Below, piece by piece: positions 1-6,150 of a stretch of DNA of 6,150 bases. The stretch is from Alkalimonas sp. (GTDB taxonomy: Bacteria > Pseudomonadota > Gammaproteobacteria > Enterobacterales > Alteromonadaceae), in contig SKGJ01000045.1 in assembly GCA_007117525.1 (NCBI GenBank), positions 1 to 6,150 of the forward strand. The letters run 5' to 3'. A model generated the notes under the pieces. That model did no database searches. It was not told the DNA's origin and worked only from the letters and a program-made list of their open reading frames with translations. How positions within the stretch are numbered: position 1 is the first letter of the stretch; each line of letters begins with the position of its first letter. The position numbers were made by a program, and so were the translations under genes.

Positions 1-15
1 CAATCCCAAGGGGCG

Positions 16-834
16 GTGGAGCGTGAGTTTGTTTACTGCAAAGCTGACTTTGATGCGGTGCGTAAACAGCTCCATTTGCTTACTGGTATTCGCCTTGCTG
101 ACAGCAAAGACTACATGGTCTACAGTCGTTTGGTTCGACGAATTCGGGCTTTGCGACTGTCTGACTTTTCTGCCTATTTAACGTATCTGGATAACCACCC
201 AGAAGAGACTGAGCAATTTATTAATGCGCTGACCACCAACCTGACATCGTTTTTCCGCGAGCCGCATCACTTTGAGGTGCTAAGTGCGTACCTTAAAAAG
301 TACCCTGGGCAAATAAACATTTGGTGTGCTGCCAGCAGTACGGGGGAAGAGCCATATTCCATCGCGATGGTGGTGGCAGAAACCTTTGGTCGCTTTGATG
401 CACCGGTGCAAATAATCGCGACCGATATCGACAGTCAGGTGTTGCAAAAAGCACAGGCCGGAATTTACCGAGCAGACAGGTTGCAGGGTTTAGATGACAG
501 GCGATGCAAACAATTCTTTTTTCGAGGGAGGGGCTCTCAAGCTGGGTTCGTCAAAGTAGTACCGGAGCTGCAAAAAATGGTGCAGTTTCGTCAACTGAAC
601 TTGTTGGATACGAAGTGGCATGTTCGGGGACCCTTCGATCTTATTTTCTGCCGAAATGTGATGATTTATTTTGACAAGTCAACCCAATTAAAGCTGTTGG
701 AACGCATGGTTCGTTTGCTCACACCCAGTGGTTTGTACATTGCTGGTCACTCGGAAAACTTTGCTCAGGCAACACATCTGGTAAAAGCGATAGGGCAAAC
801 GACCTATCGTTCAGCGGGAGGGGTGCTTGGCTGA
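16..834 (+). CDS. cheR: CheR chemoreceptor glutamate methyltransferase (start uncertain, possibly upstream of window)
   Basis: S-adenosylmethionine-dependent O-methyltransferase that methylates glutamates on the cytoplasmic domain of chemoreceptors, the adaptation step opposed by CheB. Seen in the 272-residue product: an N-terminal helical domain with the [10 protein letters not shown] motif (73-82), SAM motif I around 103-115 ([12 protein letters not shown]), acidic ATDID at 135-139, [10 protein letters not shown] at 211-220 and GHSENF at 244-249. The beta-subdomain (about 160-185) contains Gly171-Arg-Gly173, as in E. coli CheR, pointing to the pentapeptide-docking type. The length is close to the roughly 270-290 residues usual for the family. 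The start is uncertain: GTG at 16 has AAGGGG (8-13) only 2 nt away, and the frame is open to the window edge, so a start further upstream is possible, as in E. coli CheR, which has a longer N-terminus. The gene overlaps cheD by 8 bp, so the two are probably translationally coupled. Confidence 0.96.
   Translation: MEREFVYCKADFDAVRKQLHLLTGIRLADSKDYMVYSRLVRRIRALRLSDFSAYLTYLDNHPEETEQFINALTTNLTSFFREPHHFEVLSAYLKKYPGQINIWCAASSTGEEPYSIAMVVAETFGRFDAPVQIIATDIDSQVLQKAQAGIYRADRLQGLDDRRCKQFFFRGRGSQAGFVKVVPELQKMVQFRQLNLLDTKWHVRGPFDLIFCRNVMIYFDKSTQLKLLERMVRLLTPSGLYIAGHSENFAQATHLVKAIGQTTYRSAGGVLG
816..823 (+). promoter_or_regulatory. Ribosome binding site deciding the TTG start of cheD
   Basis: GGGAGGGG lies inside the last codons of cheR, with its GGAGG core 5 nt before TTG at 827. 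The cheD frame has a stop (TAG) at 791 and no ATG or GTG between it and 827. The next candidate, GTG at 857, has no purine-rich site ahead of it. This makes TTG 827 the best-supported start. Confidence 0.75.
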
Positions 835-1456
835 ATTTGACACCGATAATATTCATGTGGCTCCCAATCGCTACTACGACCGTCATTTTGAGCGGGATGC
901 AGTCAAAATTTTACCTGGGGAGTACTTTGCCACCACCTCGGACACGCTGATCGTGACCGTTTTGGGCTCCTGTGTCTCTGCCTGCATTCGTGACCGGGTG
1001 TCCGGCATTGCTGGCATGAATCATTTTTTGCTGCCAAACGATGGCAGTGGTCAGGACAACCTGTTATCGGAGTCGGCACGTTACGGTGCCTATGCCATGG
1101 AGATCCTGATTAACCACCTGATTAAATTAGGCGCACGTCGGGAGCGACTGGAAGCCAAAGTGTTTGGTGGGGGCAATGTCCTTAAAGGCTTTACCGCCAT
1201 TAATGTCGGCGAGCGAAATGCTGAATTTGTGCTGGACTATTTGCAATTGGAGCGCATTCCTATTGTTGGCAAGGATTTGTTGGATAACTTTCCACGCAAG
1301 GTTTATTTTTTCCCGGATACGGGGCAGGTGCTGGTGCGTAAAATCAAATCCTTGCACAACAACACCATCATGGACAGAGAAAGTGCTTATCGGATGCAAT
1401 TACGGCAGAAACCTGTGCACGATTCATCCCGTGATGTGGAGCTGTTTGATGATTAA
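827..1456 (+). CDS. cheD: CheD chemoreceptor glutamine deamidase
   Basis: Cytosolic deamidase that converts specific receptor glutamines to glutamates; in several bacteria it is also a partner of the CheC phosphatase, but no CheC is seen here. The 209-residue product shows the family active-site layout: Thr44 and Cys49 in [10 protein letters not shown], and His66 in GMNHFLLP. The Cys-His distance of 17 equals that of the Thermotoga enzyme (Cys27/His44). KVFGGGNVL near 112-120 and a later conserved block ending in [16 protein letters not shown] (about 158-173) are also typical. The roughly 30 residues before the core and a C-terminal tail make it longer than the minimal enzyme of about 160 residues, as in proteobacterial homologues. 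Translation begins at a rare TTG. It overlaps cheR by 8 bp and cheB by 8 bp, consistent with coupled expression at a level below an ATG-started gene. Confidence 0.96.
   Translation: MAEFDTDNIHVAPNRYYDRHFERDAVKILPGEYFATTSDTLIVTVLGSCVSACIRDRVSGIAGMNHFLLPNDGSGQDNLLSESARYGAYAMEILINHLIKLGARRERLEAKVFGGGNVLKGFTAINVGERNAEFVLDYLQLERIPIVGKDLLDNFPRKVYFFPDTGQVLVRKIKSLHNNTIMDRESAYRMQLRQKPVHDSSRDVELFDD
1437..1441 (+). promoter_or_regulatory. Ribosome binding site of cheB within cheD
   Basis: TGGAG sits 7 nt before ATG at 1449, inside the cheD coding region. It fixes the cheB start at 1449. The same frame is open back to 1164, but that longer reading would run through cheD and lacks similarity to any CheB upstream of MIKVLIVDD. 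Confidence 0.75.
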
Positions 1457-2492
1457 AGTGCTGATCGTTGACGACTCCGCTTTAATTCGTAGCTTGCTTA
1501 GCACGATTGTTCAGAGCGATCCAGAGTTTCACCTGGTAGGAACTGCTAGTGATGCTTATGTTGCCCGCGACCTGGTCAACCTGCATCGGCCGGATGTGAT
1601 TACGCTGGACGTTGAAATGCCAAAAGTAGATGGCCTGACGTTCCTCGAGAAACTGATGAAAGCGCGGCCGACGGCTGTGGTGATGATTTCCAGCCTAACC
1701 GAGCAAGGCGCAGACGTGACCTTACGAGCACTGGAGCTTGGCGCTGTCGATTACTTAGCCAAACCAAAGCTGGATATTGCCCGTGGTATTGAAGACTACC
1801 GGCAGGATATTGTGGCAAAAATTAAAGCTGCATCATTAGCCAAGCTTGCAAGAACCGAAAAATGTCAGCCGAAAAAAACCGCCAGCCTGCGTTTTAAAAC
1901 CACCGAAAAAATTATTGCCATTGGCGCCTCGACTGGCGGTACCGAAGCCATTAAGGCGGTGCTCACTGAAATGCCGGTGGATAGTCCGGGTATTGTGATC
2001 ACACAGCATATGCCTCCCGGATTTACCAGCAGCTTTGCCAGGCGTCTCGATAACCTCTGCCGTATTCGAGTGCTCGAGGCACAAGGGGGCGAGCGCATCG
2101 TGCCGGGGCATGCTTATTTAGCGCCGGGCGATCAACACTTAACGGTGGTTCGCAGTGGCGCCGATTATCGGATTGAATTAACGGATGGCCCTCGCGTGTC
2201 GGGTCACAAGCCTTCTGTGGATGTGATGTTTCAATCGGTGGCTGAAGCGGTTGGTTCTAATGCTTTGGCGGTTATTCTTACCGGTATGGGCAAGGACGGT
2301 GCTGTAGGTATACGCAGCATTGCGGAGCAGGGCGGTTTTACCATGGCGCAGGACGAAGCCAGCTCCTTGATTTTTGGCATGCCGCAAGAAGCCATTAAAA
2401 CCGGCTGCGTGAAGCAAATTGTGGCGTTGGATGAAGTGAGCCAGCGCCTGATTGAAGTGTTGAATCGGATGGGGAAAGAGTACCGAATTTAG
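1449..2492 (+). CDS. cheB: CheB protein-glutamate methylesterase / glutamine deamidase response regulator
   Basis: Phosphorylation-activated esterase that removes methyl groups from receptor glutamates and can deamidate glutamines. It gives CheA-controlled feedback in adaptation. The 347-residue product has an N-terminal receiver (about 1-120) with acidic Asp8/Asp9, phosphoacceptor Asp54 ([10 protein letters not shown]), Ser81/Ser82 and Lys105 (AKPK). A Lys-rich linker follows (about 125-153). The C-terminal esterase domain (about 154-345) has the triad Ser161 (GASTGG), His187 (QHMPPGF) and Asp283 (GMGKDG), spaced almost exactly as in the Salmonella enzyme (Ser164, His190, Asp286). Length is normal and no key residue is missing. 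The start overlaps the end of cheD by 8 bp. Being last in cheR-cheD-cheB matches Che2/F7-type clusters. Its phosphodonor is expected to be a CheA encoded outside this window. Confidence 0.97.
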   Translation: MIKVLIVDDSALIRSLLSTIVQSDPEFHLVGTASDAYVARDLVNLHRPDVITLDVEMPKVDGLTFLEKLMKARPTAVVMISSLTEQGADVTLRALELGAVDYLAKPKLDIARGIEDYRQDIVAKIKAASLAKLARTEKCQPKKTASLRFKTTEKIIAIGASTGGTEAIKAVLTEMPVDSPGIVITQHMPPGFTSSFARRLDNLCRIRVLEAQGGERIVPGHAYLAPGDQHLTVVRSGADYRIELTDGPRVSGHKPSVDVMFQSVAEAVGSNALAVILTGMGKDGAVGIRSIAEQGGFTMAQDEASSLIFGMPQEAIKTGCVKQIVALDEVSQRLIEVLNRMGKEYRI

Positions 2493-2534
2493 TGTTATTG
2501 AGCGCGTGCTAAACGGGTTGCCATAAGTCATCTT

Positions 2535-2540
2535 AAGGGA
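2535..2540 (+). promoter_or_regulatory. Ribosome binding site of the PAS/GAF histidine kinase gene
   Basis: AAGGGA lies 5 nt before ATG at 2546, in the 53-bp gap after cheB. The gap holds no T-tailed hairpin, so read-through from the che genes is plausible. Confidence 0.7.
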
Positions 2541-2545
2541 TTTTT

Positions 2546-4933
2546 ATGAAAAAGCCGACAGTTCCAGCCAATGAACAGCAAAGCCGCTTTAGCATGGCAT
2601 CGCAGTCGGCCTATGCACAGCAGTTAATTGAAAACATGCAGGAGGGTTTTTCGGTCATTACCCCGGATGGCATCCAGCAACAGGTGAACCCGGCTTTTTG
2701 TAACATGACGGGGTTTTCTGCCGACGAACTGCTTGGTCAAACGCCCCCTTACCCCTATTGGCCAGAAGAGCAATACGAGGCTATACAACAGGCATTGGCC
2801 AAGGCATTGATTGACGGCGTGGGTAGTTTCGAGCTAATTTTCCAGAAAAAAAACGGCGAGCGTTTTCCGGTTTTATTAACGGTAAGCTCGCTAAGAGATG
2901 AGCAAGGCAATGCATTGTGTTATTTCGCCAACGCCACGGACATTAGCGCCATGGCCGAAGCCCAGCAGGCATCACTTGCCAGCAGGGACCAATTTGCCTC
3001 ACTGGTAAACAACATTCCCGGCATCACCTACCGCTGTCTATTCGATGAGCAGTGGACCATGTTGTACATGAGTGATCAGGTTGATCTGCTGTCAGGCTAC
3101 CCGGCACAGGATTTTATCCAAAACGCAGTGCGCAGTTACGAAAGCGTAATTCATTCCGAGGATAGTGATGCCGTTTTACGAGCCATCACCGATGCGCTGC
3201 AAACGGGCCAAGACGAGTGGCGTATCGAGTACCGGATACTGCACCGGGATGGCCGCTTACGCTGGGCGCATGAGCGCGGCTCCGCCCAGCGTGATGAAAC
3301 CGGTACGGTTCGTTTTCTAGACGGCTTCATTCTTGACATTACCGAGAACAAAGAAAGTTTGTTCCAGCTCCAGCGCCAACTCGAAGCATTTACCGTATTA
3401 AACCAGCTGGCCGGCAGCAGCCACTTGCCACCACAAGAGCAGATCAGCAAAGCATTAACTCTTGGTGCCAGCTATTTGCAACTGGAGCTCGGCATTGTCA
3501 GCCGGATCCGCGACAAGCAATATGAAATTAGACTGTTGCACGCACCACGTGACCTCGGACTACGCGTGGGGCAATGCTTTGACCTTAACGATACTTACTG
3601 CGATTTGGTGATGCAGCGGGGCGAACTGATCGCTATAGACCATATGAAGCACTCCCTTCATCGGAATCATCCCTGCTATCAGGCGAACCTGCTGGAATCC
3701 TACATTGGTATATCATTGGATGTGGACGGCAAGCATTACGGTACTCTGAACTTTTCTTCCAGGCAGCCCCGTCAAGCGCCTTTTAGTGACGTGGATAGGC
3801 TGTTTGTCCGCCTGTTGGCACGCTGGATTGCTGCGACCATTGAGCGTGACCGGGCAGCGCGCACCATTAAGCAAAGCGAGACGCGCTTGCGTGGTCTGTT
3901 TGAGTTGTCGCCGATGGGAATTGCGCTCAACGATTACGAAACCGGCGCCTTTATTGACTTAAATGAGGCTTTGCTGCAGCCCACCGGTTATACCCGCGAG
4001 GAGTTTGTTGCACTGAGCTACTGGGATCTGACGCCCCAAGAGTATGCAGCCCAGGAAGCGCAGCAACTGGAAAGCATGGAAAAAACCGGCCGCTATGGCA
4101 CGTTCGAGAAAGAATATATTCGCAAGGATGGCAGCCGTTATCCGGTGCTACTGAACGGTATGGTCGTTTATGATAGCAATGGCCGTAAACTGATCTGGTC
4201 TATTATTGAAAACATTTCTGAACGCAAACGGTTGGCACGGATGAAAGATGAGTTTGTTTCTACCGTCAGTCACGAACTGCGCACGCCGCTGACCTCGATT
4301 TATGGTGTGCTGGATATTCTGGCTTCCGGCAAACTCGGGCAGCTTAGTGGCAAGGCACAGCAGATGGTCGAGATCGCGCGCAAAAACAGTAAACGATTGG
4401 AGTTGCTGCTCAATGACCTGCTGGACATGGAAAAGCTGGTAGCTGGCAAGATGCGTTTTGAGATGCAGGAACAGCATCTGTTTCCGCTACTAACGCAGGC
4501 CGTACGAGATAACCAGGGTTATGCCGACAGCTATGGTGTACGTTTGGTGGTGGATGCAGTTGATCATGGCTACCGGGTCGCCGTCGATGCGAACCGCTTG
4601 CAGCAGGTCTTGGCCAACCTGTTATCCAATGCCGTCAAGTTTTCCCCCAAAGGTGATGAGGTTTTGATCGCTGCTCGCATGCAGGATGGCGTGGTTCGGG
4701 TGAGCGTGCAGGACCATGGCCCGGGCATCCCGGCGGAGTTTCATGACCGAATTTTTCAAAAGTTTGCCCAGGCCGATAGCTCCGACACCCGCCAGCAAGG
4801 GGGCACTGGCTTGGGCCTTGCTATCAGCCGTGAATTGATAGAACGAATGGACGGAAGCATTGGTTTTGCCTCCACCGAAGGCAAAGGCGCCACCTTCTGG
4901 TTCGAACTGCCGATTAGTTCATCACCGACTTGA
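2546..4933 (+). CDS. Soluble multi-PAS/GAF sensor histidine kinase
   Basis: Two-component histidine kinase of 795 residues with no signal peptide or hydrophobic membrane segment, so probably cytosolic. Domain order by motif: PAS1 with PAC (about 23-135, NPAFCNMTGFSADELLGQ), PAS2 of the PAS_3 type (about 148-267, ending FILDITENK), GAF (about 280-433, with YIGISLDVDGKHYGTLNFSS), PAS3 (about 445-561), HisKA dimerisation domain (about 566-632) and HATPase (about 680-790). The phosphoacceptor is His576 in SHELRTP, whose E-x-x-T pattern is the usual phosphatase motif. The ATPase boxes are complete: N (NLLSNAVKFSP, 691-701), G1 (DHGPGIP), F (FQKF) and G2 (GGTGLGL). There is no receiver after the ATPase domain and no response-regulator gene beside it in this window. 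Ligands of the PAS and GAF domains cannot be read from sequence. It lies 53 bp after cheB on the same strand, possibly in the same transcript. No gene symbol is recognised. Confidence 0.92.
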   Translation: MKKPTVPANEQQSRFSMASQSAYAQQLIENMQEGFSVITPDGIQQQVNPAFCNMTGFSADELLGQTPPYPYWPEEQYEAIQQALAKALIDGVGSFELIFQKKNGERFPVLLTVSSLRDEQGNALCYFANATDISAMAEAQQASLASRDQFASLVNNIPGITYRCLFDEQWTMLYMSDQVDLLSGYPAQDFIQNAVRSYESVIHSEDSDAVLRAITDALQTGQDEWRIEYRILHRDGRLRWAHERGSAQRDETGTVRFLDGFILDITENKESLFQLQRQLEAFTVLNQLAGSSHLPPQEQISKALTLGASYLQLELGIVSRIRDKQYEIRLLHAPRDLGLRVGQCFDLNDTYCDLVMQRGELIAIDHMKHSLHRNHPCYQANLLESYIGISLDVDGKHYGTLNFSSRQPRQAPFSDVDRLFVRLLARWIAATIERDRAARTIKQSETRLRGLFELSPMGIALNDYETGAFIDLNEALLQPTGYTREEFVALSYWDLTPQEYAAQEAQQLESMEKTGRYGTFEKEYIRKDGSRYPVLLNGMVVYDSNGRKLIWSIIENISERKRLARMKDEFVSTVSHELRTPLTSIYGVLDILASGKLGQLSGKAQQMVEIARKNSKRLELLLNDLLDMEKLVAGKMRFEMQEQHLFPLLTQAVRDNQGYADSYGVRLVVDAVDHGYRVAVDANRLQQVLANLLSNAVKFSPKGDEVLIAARMQDGVVRVSVQDHGPGIPAEFHDRIFQKFAQADSSDTRQQGGTGLGLAISRELIERMDGSIGFASTEGKGATFWFELPISSSPT

Positions 4934-4943
4934 TGTTGCAACA
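4934..4943. repeat. Perfect 10-bp palindrome after the kinase stop codon
   Basis: TGTTGCAACA is its own reverse complement and begins at the base after the kinase stop codon TGA. It could be a dimeric regulator half-site pair or chance. No T-run follows, so it is not an intrinsic terminator. Confidence 0.35.
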
Positions 4944-4997
4944 AGCTAACGAGTGGAGACAACAAACATTATTGTCTGGATATCGAAACAACTGGAG

Positions 4998-5028
4998 CGG
5001 CTCAATCCGAGAACAATTTACTGAGCCG
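4998..5028 (+). promoter_or_regulatory. Inverted repeat abutting the ribosome binding site of the GAF/PAS gene
   Basis: CGGCTCA (4998-5004) and TGAGCCG (5022-5028) are exact reverse complements separated by 17 nt. The last base of the 3' arm is the first base of the Shine-Dalgarno sequence GGAGAG (5028-5033). A shorter alternative pairing exists between TCCG (5006-5009) and CGGA (5027-5030), which would cover the site. No T-tract follows, which argues against a terminator. A translational control role is inference only. Confidence 0.4.
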
Positions 5029-5033
5029 GAGAG
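5028..5033 (+). promoter_or_regulatory. Ribosome binding site of the GAF/PAS gene
   Basis: GGAGAG lies 6 nt before ATG at 5040, a good site and spacing. It supports this start even though the reading frame is cut by the window end. Confidence 0.75.
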
Positions 5034-5039
5034 TGATTA

Positions 5040-6150
5040 ATGCAAAAACCGCCATTACCGGATAACGAAACACAACGCTTGCAGGCACTGCAGCAATTGG
5101 CTGTGCTTGATACCGAGGCTGAAGAGCGCTTCGACCGGCTGACCCGGCTGGCAAGGCGGCTGTTTAACGTGCCTATCGCACTGGTATCACTCATTGATGC
5201 TAATCGGCAGTGGTTTAAATCGCGCCAGGGACTGGATGCCTGTGAAACAGAGCGTGATATTTCGTTTTGTGGTCATGCCATTTTGCAACAGGATGTTTTT
5301 GTGGTGCCCGATGCCAGTCAGGATGATCGATTTGCGGACAACCCGCTGGTCACCAGCGCACCGCATATCCGTTTTTATGCCGGTGCGCCACTCAGAACTG
5401 CCAGCGGTTATCGCATTGGCACGCTCTGTGTGATTGACCGTCAGCCGCGGGTTCTGGATCAGGAAGCGCAGCACGCTTTGCGCGACCTGGCTGATTGTGT
5501 GGAACGTGAGCTAAACACCCTGCTTGAGGAAGATTTACGGCGAGCGCTGGACAGCAGTGAGGATCCACAGCAAAAACTAACTGCTCAGCAGCTGCTGGCC
5601 CGCCTGTTGCAGGTGGTAAGCCAAACCACCAATGGGGTGGTTATCACCGAACGTGATGGTTACGTGGAATGGGTTAACGATGGGTTTAGCCGTATCACTG
5701 GGTATTCATTGGCTGAACTGCTGGGGCGAAAACCCGGTGAGGTGCTGCAAGGGCCTGATACGGACCCCAATACGGTGAAGCAGATCAGCCTGGCACTGGC
5801 AGATGGAGCAGGCTTTGATGCCGATTTGATCAACTACACCAAAGATGGCACACCGTATTGGACTCGTATTCAATGCAATCCGCTCCGAGATAGCTCTGGG
5901 GTGATAGAAGGCTTCCTCGCCATTGAATCCGATATCACAGAGGAAGTCACACTCAAGCAGCAGTTGCAGCAACAGAAAAACTTTCTTGAAAACATTTTTC
6001 AAAGCAATATCACCGCCATTACGGTGTTAAGCGACGATGGCAGGTTGATCAAAGTTAATCGTGGTGCAGCGGCTATTTTGGGGCTTGAAGAACAAAAACT
6101 TGAAGATGGCTCTATTGGCTACAGTGATCCTATTTGGCAGATCACGGATC
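5040..6150 (+). CDS. GAF-PAS-PAS sensor protein, N-terminal part (runs off the right edge)
   Basis: Open from ATG 5040 to the window end, 370 residues visible without a stop. It opens with a short LPDNETQRLQALQQLAVLDT leader typical of proteins carrying this GAF type. The GAF domain spans about 22-160: SLIDANRQWFKSRQGL, then DISFCGHAIL with Cys77 and His79, then PDASQDDRFADNPLV and IGTLCVID. A helical, probably coiled-coil linker follows (about 155-190). PAS1 (about 188-302) has WVNDGFSRITGYSLAELLGR and ends in a PAC-like AIESDITEE. A Gln-rich helix (305-315) leads into a second PAS from about 315 that the window truncates. The output domain (for example GGDEF/EAL, histidine kinase or receiver) lies outside the window, so enzymatic function cannot be assigned. 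There is no membrane segment in the visible part. It follows the kinase by 106 bp on the same strand, and its GAF differs in type from the one in that kinase. No gene symbol is recognised. Confidence 0.88.
   Translation, partial: MQKPPLPDNETQRLQALQQLAVLDTEAEERFDRLTRLARRLFNVPIALVSLIDANRQWFKSRQGLDACETERDISFCGHAILQQDVFVVPDASQDDRFADNPLVTSAPHIRFYAGAPLRTASGYRIGTLCVIDRQPRVLDQEAQHALRDLADCVERELNTLLEEDLRRALDSSEDPQQKLTAQQLLARLLQVVSQTTNGVVITERDGYVEWVNDGFSRITGYSLAELLGRKPGEVLQGPDTDPNTVKQISLALADGAGFDADLINYTKDGTPYWTRIQCNPLRDSSGVIEGFLAIESDITEEVTLKQQLQQQKNFLENIFQSNITAITVLSDDGRLIKVNRGAAAILGLEEQKLEDGSIGYSDPIWQITD

Noticed and set aside
1127..1399. Antisense reading frames, here within cheD and similarly at 1600-1818, 1836-2111, 2178-2531, 3151-3450, 4148-4477, 5187-5474 and 5706-6002
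   Set aside because: All lie opposite well-supported coding genes, have no recognisable domains and no good ribosome binding evidence; they are shadows of the + strand genes.
1164..1448. In-frame extension of cheB upstream of ATG 1449
   Set aside because: This stretch overlaps cheD coding sequence, translates to a Cys/Trp-rich peptide unlike any receiver N-terminus, and MIKVLIVDD at 1449 with its own binding site is the canonical CheB start.
2498..2527. Possible sigma70 promoter before the kinase: TTGAGC, 18-nt spacer, CATAAG
   Set aside because: Each box matches consensus at only four of six positions and the -10 lacks its first and last consensus T; too weak to call without start-site data.
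4998..5039. Intrinsic terminator between the kinase and the GAF/PAS gene
   Set aside because: The stem is 7 bp with a 17-nt loop and is followed by GAGAGTGATTAA, not a T-tract.
5194..5433. Small + strand reading frame inside the GAF/PAS gene
   Set aside because: It overlaps the GAF domain in another frame; the GAF frame has clear family motifs while this one has none.
1..6150. CRISPR arrays, tRNA genes, insertion sequences or attachment sites
   Set aside because: The window is almost fully coding, and no direct repeat array, tRNA-like cloverleaf, transposase motif or terminal inverted repeat was seen by eye.

Overview
This window carries the 3' part of a chemotaxis gene cluster followed by two multi-domain cytosolic sensor genes, all on the + strand and closely packed. 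The protein sequences, moderate GC content and gene order suggest a gammaproteobacterium. A marine or Cellvibrio/Saccharophagus/Pseudomonas-like lineage would fit, but that is an inference and not a taxonomic identification.

Region 1 (start to 2492) is cheR-cheD-cheB. The three genes are joined by two overlaps of exactly 8 bp: cheR/cheD at 827-834, with a TTG start for cheD, and cheD/cheB at 1449-1456. Together they encode the receptor adaptation enzymes: CheR methylates receptor glutamates, CheD deamidates receptor glutamines, and CheB demethylates or deamidates receptors when phosphorylated. All catalytic residues are visible. The order matches the end of the Che2-type (F7 class) cluster known from Pseudomonas aeruginosa (cheY2-cheA2-cheW2-mcpB/aer2-cheR2-cheD-cheB2). 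CheR also keeps the Gly-x-Gly beta-subdomain feature of methyltransferases that dock on a receptor C-terminal pentapeptide. The left edge therefore probably cuts just after a receptor gene, with cheA/cheW further upstream.

Region 2 (2493-4933) has a 53-bp gap and then a 795-residue soluble histidine kinase, PAS-PAS-GAF-PAS-HisKA-HATPase, with intact H, N, G1, F and G2 boxes. It has no membrane segment, no C-terminal receiver, and no cognate response regulator in the window.

Region 3 (4934-5039) is a 106-bp intergenic stretch. It holds a perfect 10-bp palindrome directly after the kinase stop codon and a 7-bp inverted repeat whose 3' arm abuts the ribosome binding site of the next gene. No convincing promoter or T-tailed terminator was seen.

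Region 4 (5040 to the window end) is the N-terminal 370 residues of a GAF-PAS-PAS protein cut by the right edge, so its output domain is unknown. Its first PAS domain resembles the LOV family but lacks the photoreactive cysteine.

The chemotaxis genes are a recognisable system, and nothing here proves an undescribed one. The most notable points are the pentapeptide-type CheR prediction, the repeated 8-bp overlap architecture, and two large PAS/GAF sensors placed directly downstream of the adaptation genes.
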